A DNA stretch of 11,298 nucleotides from an uncultured Eubacteriales bacterium (GTDB taxonomy: Bacteria > Bacillota > Clostridia > Oscillospirales > CAG-272). A model generated the notes under the pieces. That model did no database searches. It had not been told where the DNA came from and saw only the letters and a list, made by a program, of their open reading frames with translations. The DNA lies in the NCBI GenBank assembly GCA_934476315.1, contig CAKSNQ010000045.1, positions 1 to 11,298 of the forward strand, in the 5' to 3' direction. The position numbers and the translations under genes were made by a program. Shown piece by piece: positions 6,401 to 11,298 of this stretch. The first letter of the stretch is position 1. Each line of letters opens with the position of its first letter.

Positions 6401-9013
6401 TTATCCGTTTTTGAGTTTTCTCTGCAAGCCGAACAGCAGATTCATCGCCTCCAGCGGCGAGAGCGTGTTGAGGTCCGCCGCGCGCAGCTCCCCGAGAACC
6501 TGCTCGTTGATGCAGTCCTGAATACTGATGGTCTCCTCCTCCCGGTTCTCCGGCGCCGCGGCAGGAGCCGCCCCGCCCGCTCCGGTGCGCAGTCCCTGCG
6601 CCGACGCCTCCACGGTCGCCAGCACCTCCTTGGCGCGGCGGATGACCTCGCCCGGAAGCCCGGACAGCTTTGCGACCTCGATGCCGTAGCTGTCGTCGGT
6701 CGAACCGCGCACGATCTTTCGCAGGAACGTAATGCTGTCGCCCTTCTTGCGCGCGGCAATGTTGTAGTTGACAATACCGTCGAACTCGTCCTCCATGCTC
6801 GTCAGCTCGTGGTAGTGCGTCGCGAACAGCGTTTTGGCGCCGATCTTTTTGCCGTTGGTATACTCCACAATGGCGCGGGCAATGCTCATGCCGTCAAAGG
6901 TGGAGGTTCCGCGCCCGACCTCGTCGTAAACGATCAGGCTCCGCTTGGTCGCGTTGCGCAGGATGTACGCCACCTCGTTCATTTCGAGCATAAAGGTGGA
7001 CTGTCCGCTGGCAAGGTCGTCCGACGCGCCGACGCGAGTGAATATTTTGTCCACCACGCCCACGCGCGCCTCGCGTGCCGGGACAAACGAGCCGATCTGC
7101 GCCATCAGCGTAATGAGCGCGACCTGCCGCATATAGGTGGATTTTCCCGCCATATTGGGACCGGTAATGAGCATCAGCCGCTCGTGCGCGGTGTCCAGCG
7201 TCGTATCGTTGGGGACGAAATAGCTGTCCTTGACAAACTGTTCCACCACCGGATGGCGGCCGTCCCTGATCTGCAACACATCGCTCATGTCCACCGCGGG
7301 GCGCACGTAATGATTGGTCACGGCGACCTCGGCGAGCGACACATAGCAATCCGTTTCGGCAAGCAGAGCCGCCGTCCGCTGAAGTCGCTCGCTCGCCTGC
7401 GCCACGGTGCTCCTCACCTGAACGAACAGGTCGTATTCCAGCGTGCACACCTTGTCCGCGGCGCCGAGCACGGTCGCCTCCATGTCCTTGAGCTCCTGCG
7501 TGATGTAGCGTTCGCAGTTGGACAGCGTCTGCTTGCGGATGTAGCGTTCGGGCGCCTGCGAGGTCAACGACTTGCTGATCTCGATGTAGTAGCCGAATAC
7601 TTTATTGTAGCCAACCTTGAGCGTCTTGATTCCCGTCGTCTCGCGCTCCTCCTGCTCGATCTTGGAAATCCACCCTTTGCCGTCGGTCATGACCGCCCGC
7701 AGGCGATCGACGTCGGCGTCGTAGCCCTTTTCGATCATGCCGCCCTCGCGCACCGAGAACGGCGGGTCCTCGACAATGGCGCGGCGGATGAGGGCACAGA
7801 TGTCCTCCAGCGGGTCCAGCTGTTCCCGGATGCGCCGCAGTGCGCGCGAGGAACAGGTGCTGAGCTTGTCGCGAAGCTCCGGAAGAATAGCGACCGTCGC
7901 CGCCACCGCCCGCAGGTCCTTGGCATTCGCCGTACCGTAAACAATCTTGGTGTTCAGGCGCTCCAGATCCAGCACCGAGGAAAGAAGCCCCGCAATCTCC
8001 TGCCGGAGCATGTAGTTATCGGCAAGCTCCTCCACCGCGCCCTGCCGTTCCTCGATTGCGTCCACGCGCAGGAGCGGATGCTCGATCCACTGCCGGAGCA
8101 ACCGCGCACCGGGAGCGGTTTCGGTCTTGTCCAGCACCCACAGAAGCGAGCCGCGCTTTTCCTTGGCGCGCATGGTCTCGGTCAGCTCCAGATTGCGGCG
8201 GGTGTTCAGGTCCATTTCCAAAAACTGCCCCTCGCTGTACACGTCAAGCTGGCGGATGCCCGACAGGTCGGTCTTCTGCATCTCCCGCAGGTAATCAAGA
8301 AGTGCGCCCACGGCGCACACCAGCGGGCGATCCTCGAGTACGCCCTCGCGGAGCGTCTCGCCGAAGTGTTCCCGCACAAGCTCCCGCGCCGTATCGAAAG
8401 AAAATCGCCCCGCCTGCGCGTCGGACAAGAGGGCATGAAGCCGCCCCGTGACAAATTCCGTCGCCGCCGCCACATGCGAGCGCGGCAGGTTCCAGAGAAC
8501 CTCGCTGGGCTGATAGGTACCCAGCTCCGAGAGCAGGCGGCTCTCCATATTCGCGCCGCGCAGCACTGTCGCGCTGACCTGCCCCGTGGAGGCGTCGGCA
8601 AAGCAGACGCCGTACCCGTCGTCGTCAAAGCACACGGCGCACAGATAGTTGTTTCTCTGTTCGGACAGAAGGGTCGGCTCAATGAGCGTGCCGGGCGTCA
8701 CCACGCGGATGACCTCCCGCTTGACCAGTCCCTTGGCGAGCGCCGGGTCCTCCATCTGTTCGCAGATGGCGACCTTATAGCCTTTTTCGATCAGCCGTCC
8801 GATGTAGGACTCCGCGCTGTGGAATGGCACGCCGCACATGGGGGCGCGCTCCGCCTCGCCGCAGTCCCGCCCCGTCAGGGTCAGCTCCAGCTCGCGGGAC
8901 GCCGTGATCGCGTCGTCGAAGAACATTTCATAAAAGTCCCCCAGCCGATAAAACAGGAGATAGTCCTTGTATTGATTTTTGACTTCGAAATACTGTTCCA
9001 TCATGGGTGTCAT
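6401..9013 (-). CDS. mutS: DNA mismatch repair protein MutS
   Basis: An 870-residue MutS1-type mismatch sensor that binds mispaired DNA as a dimer and, with ATP, recruits MutL. The mismatch-reading Phe-x-Glu is in GDFYEMF (F27, E29), within domain I (about 1-115). Connector, lever and clamp domains follow (about 125-570), and the ABC-type ATPase domain holds Walker A GPNMAGKS (618-625), the signature SGQSTFMLEM (669-678), Walker B YDEVGRGTST (696-705) and the switch histidine in ATHYHEL (H733). The C-terminal dimerisation helix ends with LSPLEAMNLLFGLQRKL. The length is standard. The ATG at 9013 was chosen because AGGAGG lies 9 bases upstream and the protein then starts MTPMMEQY as in homologues; the frame is open for 70 more codons of non-homologous, arginine-rich sequence. 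The usual C-terminal beta-clamp peptide (QLSLF-like) appears degenerate at 828-832 (TISIQ). The gene is followed by mutL after 91 bases. Confidence 0.97.
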   Translation of the reverse strand: MTPMMEQYFEVKNQYKDYLLFYRLGDFYEMFFDDAITASRELELTLTGRDCGEAERAPMCGVPFHSAESYIGRLIEKGYKVAICEQMEDPALAKGLVKREVIRVVTPGTLIEPTLLSEQRNNYLCAVCFDDDGYGVCFADASTGQVSATVLRGANMESRLLSELGTYQPSEVLWNLPRSHVAAATEFVTGRLHALLSDAQAGRFSFDTARELVREHFGETLREGVLEDRPLVCAVGALLDYLREMQKTDLSGIRQLDVYSEGQFLEMDLNTRRNLELTETMRAKEKRGSLLWVLDKTETAPGARLLRQWIEHPLLRVDAIEERQGAVEELADNYMLRQEIAGLLSSVLDLERLNTKIVYGTANAKDLRAVAATVAILPELRDKLSTCSSRALRRIREQLDPLEDICALIRRAIVEDPPFSVREGGMIEKGYDADVDRLRAVMTDGKGWISKIEQEERETTGIKTLKVGYNKVFGYYIEISKSLTSQAPERYIRKQTLSNCERYITQELKDMEATVLGAADKVCTLEYDLFVQVRSTVAQASERLQRTAALLAETDCYVSLAEVAVTNHYVRPAVDMSDVLQIRDGRHPVVEQFVKDSYFVPNDTTLDTAHERLMLITGPNMAGKSTYMRQVALITLMAQIGSFVPAREARVGVVDKIFTRVGASDDLASGQSTFMLEMNEVAYILRNATKRSLIVYDEVGRGTSTFDGMSIARAIVEYTNGKKIGAKTLFATHYHELTSMEDEFDGIVNYNIAARKKGDSITFLRKIVRGSTDDSYGIEVAKLSGLPGEVIRRAKEVLATVEASAQGLRTGAGGAAPAAAPENREEETISIQDCINEQVLGELRAADLNTLSPLEAMNLLFGLQRKLKNG

Positions 9014-9022
9014 AGAAGTTTT

Positions 9023-9028
9023 CCTCCT
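9023..9028 (-). promoter_or_regulatory. Ribosome binding site deciding the mutS start
   Basis: AGGAGG on the minus strand, 9 bases before the ATG at 9013. It argues against the 940-residue form with an upstream start at 9223 that would overlap the preceding gene. Confidence 0.8.
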
Positions 9029-9131
9029 GTCCTTTGCTCCGTGTCCCGAATCCTGCACGCACAATCCCTGTCTGCCGTTCCGTTTCCCGCGTCGCGGTCG
9101 TAAACCCGCCGCGCAGCTTCGGATTCTCCGT

Positions 9132-9518
9132 TCAATGGCATCCGCCGCAGGTTGCGCAGTTGTGCGTACAGCCGCCCGCGGGCGCGTCCGTGATGTGCAT
9201 GGTGATGGTCTGATTGACAGCATTCATCAGCTCGTTGACCTCGTTTTGTGCCGCTTCCAGCGCGGCGTAGTGCTCATTGGTCGAAATCTGCGCGTACAGC
9301 TCGTCGATGCGCGCCTGAATCATGTCCACCAGGTGCGTGTCCACCTCTGCCTGCTTCGCCTGAAGCTGGAGGGCTTTCTGCTGAACCCCGTATTCCACGA
9401 CCAGGTTCTGAATCTCTCTGTCCGCCACGTATGCCCGGCGCGCCTCGCTCAGCGCGACCAGTTTTTCATTCTGTTTGAGTGCGTCGCCGAGCTGCGCCGC
9501 CAATGCAAAAATATCCAT
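9132..9518 (-). CDS. YlbF/YmcA (Com_YlbF) family protein with cysteine-rich tail
   Basis: A 128-residue mostly helical protein of the family that includes Bacillus YlbF (RicF) and YmcA (RicA). Helical segments with heptad-like hydrophobics run over about residues 2-105 (MDIFALAAQLGDALKQ, then QAKQAEVDTHLVDMIQARIDELYAQI). The last 12 residues form a CxxxCxxCxxCH tail with cysteines at 117, 121, 124 and 127, a plausible Fe-S or metal ligand set. In Bacillus the RicA-RicF-RicT complex binds 4Fe-4S clusters and affects Spo0A phosphorylation and RNA processing. The position between miaB and mutS corresponds to Bacillus ymcA, so it may be the RicA counterpart, but sequence alone does not separate RicA from RicF here. 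The start at 9518 follows AAGGAGAGG; an ATG eight codons earlier (9542) has no ribosome site and lies before it. The gene is 45 bases behind miaB. Confidence 0.88.
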   Translation of the reverse strand: MDIFALAAQLGDALKQNEKLVALSEARRAYVADREIQNLVVEYGVQQKALQLQAKQAEVDTHLVDMIQARIDELYAQISTNEHYAALEAAQNEVNELMNAVNQTITMHITDAPAGGCTHNCATCGGCH

Positions 9519-9527
9519 TTTATCGTT

Positions 9528-9536
9528 CCTCTCCTT
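9528..9536 (-). promoter_or_regulatory. Ribosome binding site deciding the YlbF-family start
   Basis: AAGGAGAGG on the minus strand; its end is 9 bases before the ATG at 9518. It falls downstream of the alternative ATG at 9542, which therefore looks unused. Confidence 0.75.
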
Positions 9537-9563
9537 GTTCATTTTTCGTTTGATCGCGCCGTC

Positions 9564-10958
9564 TCAGACCCTCTCGCCGTACAGCGCATACGCCTCGGCG
9601 CGGTCGATTCTCACCTGCAAAAACCGTCCCTCGTCCCCCGGCTCGCCCGGGAAGAACACGATCTTGTTGCCGTCTGTCCGCCCGCTGTACAGCGCCGGGT
9701 TGTTCTTGCTCACGCCGTCGCACAGCACGCGCAGAACCTTGCCCGCGAGCGACTGATTTTTCTCCAGCGCAATGGTGTTCTGGAGGGCAAGCAGGCGGTC
9801 AAAGCGCTCGTTTTTGACGGCGTCGGGCACCGGATTCTCCATCGCGGCGGCGGGAGTTCCCACACGTGGTGAGAAGATAAAGGAAAACAGCATGTCAAAC
9901 CGCACGCGGCGAAGCATGTTCAGCGTCGCCTCAAAGTCCGCCTCGCTCTCGCCGGGGAAGCCGACGATGATGTCCGACGTCAGCGTAATGTCCGGCATCC
10001 GCGCCCGCAGTCCGTCCGCAATGGACAGATACCGCGTGATGTCATAGTGCCGGTTCATGCGTGAAAGCACCGCATCGCTTCCCGACTGCATCGGCAGGTG
10101 GAAATGATGCGCAATATGCCGCCCCCGCGCCATCACGTCCATCAGGCGCTCCGTGGCGTCCTTCGGATGGCTGGTCATAAACCGCAGAGTGTAGTCTCCC
10201 TCGATCTCGTCCAGCTCGGCGAGCAGATCGGCAAAATCATACCCCCAGTCGGTTCCGCGGGCGTAGGAATTGACATTCTGCCCCAAAAGTGTGATGTCGC
10301 GGTAGCCCTCGGCGACCAGCTCCCGCACCTCGGCGACGATCTCCTCGCGACGGCGGCTGCGCTCCCTCCCGCGCACATACGGGACAATGCAGTACGAGCA
10401 GAAATTGTTGCACCCGTACATAATGGAGACCCACGCGCGATAACTGCTCTCCCGATGCACCGGCACGCCCTCGACGACCGTCTTGTCCTCGGAGTCCTCG
10501 CAGAACATCCGCCGCCCGGAACGCAGCTTTTCCCACAAAAGCTCTGGCAGACGATGAAGTACCGTCGTGCCGAACACAAAGTCCACATACGGATAGCTCC
10601 GTTTAAGCTCGTCCCTCCGATGCTCCTGCGCCACCATGCACCCGCAGACGCCGATGAGCAATCCGGGCTTCTTCGCTTTCAGATGCTTGAACTGCCCGAC
10701 GATCGACAGCGCCTTTTGCTCCGCGTGCTCGCGCACCGCGCAGGTGTTGACCAGAATCAGATCGGCGTCCTCCGGCGAGCCGACCAGCGCATATCCCATC
10801 GCCTCGCACATCCCGGACAATTTTTCACTGTCCGCCACATTCTGCTGGCATCCGAATGTCATCACGCAGGCGCGGCGGCGGGGATGCTCCGTGGCATACC
10901 GATCGTTTTCCTGTCGCAGGCATCCGACAATTTTCGCCTGCTCTTGCATTTGTGTCAT
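9564..10958 (-). CDS. miaB: tRNA-2-methylthio-N6-dimethylallyladenosine synthase MiaB
   Basis: A 464-residue radical-SAM methylthiotransferase that converts i6A37 to ms2i6A37 in tRNAs reading codons that start with U. The N-terminal UPF0004 domain has the three auxiliary-cluster cysteines C37 (TFGCQQN), C73 (NTCAVRE) and C107 (VCGCMVAQ). The radical-SAM core has the CxxxCxxC cluster at C183, C187 and C190 (GCNNFCSYC), followed by IVPYVRGRERSR and GQNVNSY, typical of MiaB as opposed to RimO or MtaB. A C-terminal TRAM domain (about 401-461, with YSGRTDGNKIVFFPG) binds tRNA. Length and motifs are complete. The ATG at 10958 is preceded by AAAGGA at 9 bases; the upstream in-frame ATG at 10988 lies inside the leader hairpin and lacks a ribosome site. 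This is the first gene after the promoter at 11024-11052 and the likely head of the whole cluster. The enzyme needs two 4Fe-4S clusters, which gives context to the cysteine-tailed neighbour. Confidence 0.97.
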   Translation of the reverse strand: MTQMQEQAKIVGCLRQENDRYATEHPRRRACVMTFGCQQNVADSEKLSGMCEAMGYALVGSPEDADLILVNTCAVREHAEQKALSIVGQFKHLKAKKPGLLIGVCGCMVAQEHRRDELKRSYPYVDFVFGTTVLHRLPELLWEKLRSGRRMFCEDSEDKTVVEGVPVHRESSYRAWVSIMYGCNNFCSYCIVPYVRGRERSRRREEIVAEVRELVAEGYRDITLLGQNVNSYARGTDWGYDFADLLAELDEIEGDYTLRFMTSHPKDATERLMDVMARGRHIAHHFHLPMQSGSDAVLSRMNRHYDITRYLSIADGLRARMPDITLTSDIIVGFPGESEADFEATLNMLRRVRFDMLFSFIFSPRVGTPAAAMENPVPDAVKNERFDRLLALQNTIALEKNQSLAGKVLRVLCDGVSKNNPALYSGRTDGNKIVFFPGEPGDEGRFLQVRIDRAEAYALYGERV

Positions 10959-10962
10959 GGGC

Positions 10963-10999
10963 GCGGTTCCTTTCTCAAAACCGCACATTCCGCGCGGTT
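10963..10999 (-). promoter_or_regulatory. miaB leader with two mutually exclusive hairpins
   Basis: In mRNA order the leader has AACCGC (10994-10999), GCGGTT (10979-10984) and AACCGC again (10963-10968). The middle element can pair with the first (7 bp counting the adjacent A-U, 9-base loop or slightly less) or with the third (6 bp plus a G-U and a G-C, loop 10969-10978). The second pairing places the miaB AAAGGA site (10968-10973) in the loop and at the stem edge, next to the start codon. No U-run follows, so control of translation rather than termination would be expected, if it is regulatory at all. Confidence 0.45.
10968..10973 (-). promoter_or_regulatory. Ribosome binding site deciding the miaB start
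   Basis: AAAGGA on the minus strand, 9 bases before the ATG at 10958. It is less canonical than the AGGAGG sites of the downstream genes and overlaps the leader stem described at 10963-10999. Confidence 0.65.
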
Positions 11000-11023
11000 T
11001 GCTCTGAAAAATCTCACCTTTAT

Positions 11024-11052
11024 ATTATAGTACAATCTGCGCATTTTGTCAA
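11024..11052 (-). promoter_or_regulatory. Sigma-A type promoter for miaB and the downstream cluster
   Basis: On the minus strand a perfect -35 TTGACA (11047-11052) is separated by exactly 17 bases from a perfect -10 TATAAT (11024-11029). Transcription would begin near 11018, giving a leader of about 60 bases before the miaB ATG. No other promoter of this quality was seen between the genes, so it probably drives the long unit. Confidence 0.9.
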
Positions 11053-11091
11053 GGAGCGCCGTCCCCGACTTTCCGAATTTCAGCGGCTGAT

Positions 11092-11112
11092 AGGCGGGGC
11101 GGGAATCCGCCT
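11092..11112. repeat. Inverted repeat upstream of the miaB promoter
   Basis: AGGCGG and CCGCCT, a perfect 6-bp inverted repeat with a 9-base spacer, about 40 bases upstream of the -35 box. The alternative GGGGC (11096-11100) with GCCCC (11115-11119) can also pair. The role is unknown: it could be an upstream gene's structure or a protein-binding site. Confidence 0.4.
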
Positions 11113-11137
11113 GCGCCCCCACATCCTGTACCGGAGA

Positions 11138-11149
11138 TTTTAGCTAAAA
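11138..11149. repeat. 12-base perfect palindrome TTTTAGCTAAAA
   Basis: A self-complementary 12-mer at the border of the AT-rich patch, about 85 bases upstream of the -35 box. It could be a dimeric protein-binding site, but this is only a shape argument. Confidence 0.35.
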
Positions 11150-11298
11150 ATACAACCCAACAGCAACCAGACCAAATCTGAATTTTCTGCATAGCAAAAA
11201 CAATATTCTTTTAGCCGTCTCTGCGGAGGGAGAAACCATCTCAAACGCCGAAGTTTGGCGGCTTGCCGCGGTCCTCGCCTCCCCACACTCCTTGGCTG

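Larger units (their letters stand above)
11053..11298. other. Gene-free right edge upstream of the promoter
   Basis: No supported gene, RNA or mobile element was recognised here. Together with the promoter and leader, bases 10959-11298 make 340 bases without a gene. The part next to the promoter is GC-rich with inverted repeats (11080-11090; 11092-11097 with 11107-11112). Bases about 11137-11215 are clearly AT-rich, unlike the rest of the window, and the last 80 or so are GC-rich again with an inverted repeat GCGGC-TT-GCCGC (11258-11269). Both strands have frames open to the window edge that lack a start or look unlike a protein. Confidence 0.6.

Noticed and set aside
6809..9103. A 764-codon open frame on the plus strand antisense to mutS
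   Set aside because: It lies wholly opposite a complete MutS, its translation is rich in Arg, His and Gln without domain motifs, and long antisense frames are expected in GC-rich genes with biased third positions.
9014..9223. A 70-residue N-terminal extension of MutS starting at 9223
   Set aside because: It would overlap the YlbF-family gene by about 90 bases, is Arg-rich and unlike MutS, and an AGGAGG precedes the ATG at 9013.
10959..10988. A 10-residue N-terminal extension of MiaB starting at 10988
   Set aside because: The upstream ATG lies in the leader hairpin without a ribosome site; AAAGGA precedes the ATG at 10958.
11140..11298. A minus-strand partial gene ending at 11140
   Set aside because: The 52-codon frame is open to the edge, but its translation is Arg/Pro-rich then Cys/Leu-rich with no recognisable C-terminal domain, and the plus strand is open as well.

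Overview
The window is a single minus-strand gene cluster from a GC-rich (about 60% by eye) low-GC-phylum relative, most likely a clostridial Firmicute such as an Oscillospiraceae or Christensenellaceae-type gut anaerobe. The clues are the strong AGGAGG-type ribosome binding sites, a YlbF/YmcA-family gene (a Firmicutes family), a MutL with the endonuclease motif found in bacteria lacking MutH, and the order miaB - ymcA-like - mutS - mutL, which is also the Bacillus subtilis order apart from cotE. The genus cannot be fixed from this sequence alone.

Reading in the direction of transcription (right to left): a 340-base gene-free stretch at the right edge (10959-11298) carries a near-perfect housekeeping promoter (TTGACA, 17 bases, TATAAT) and a leader of about 60 bases that can fold into two mutually exclusive hairpins. 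Then come miaB (tRNA A37 methylthiotransferase), a small YlbF/YmcA-family gene with a cysteine-rich tail, mutS, mutL, tgt (tRNA-guanine transglycosylase, position 34), a HAD-family phosphatase, tldD, and the first 98 codons of a tldE/pmbA-type gene that runs off the left edge. All eight genes point the same way with gaps of 1 to about 118 bases. I see no convincing intrinsic terminator between them, so they could form one long transcription unit from the promoter upstream of miaB.

Functionally there are three blocks. (1) Anticodon-loop modification: MiaB at position 37 and Tgt at position 34; tRNA-Tyr(GUA) is the classical substrate of both. The YlbF/YmcA-family protein with a likely Fe-S cysteine tail sits directly behind the Fe-S enzyme MiaB. 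(2) DNA mismatch repair: MutS and a nicking MutL. (3) A TldD/TldE metalloprotease pair, with no visible peptide-precursor gene, preceded by a HAD hydrolase.

The genes are conserved housekeeping families and I do not see a wholly new system. The points most worth a second look are: the MutL linker, which is greatly expanded (849 residues in all) and holds collagen-like triplet tracts and a 12-base tandem repeat; the miaB leader with competing hairpins; the tgt leader, where a small hairpin may bring a distant Shine-Dalgarno sequence close to the start; the cysteine tail of the YlbF-family protein; and the degenerate clamp-binding site in MutS.
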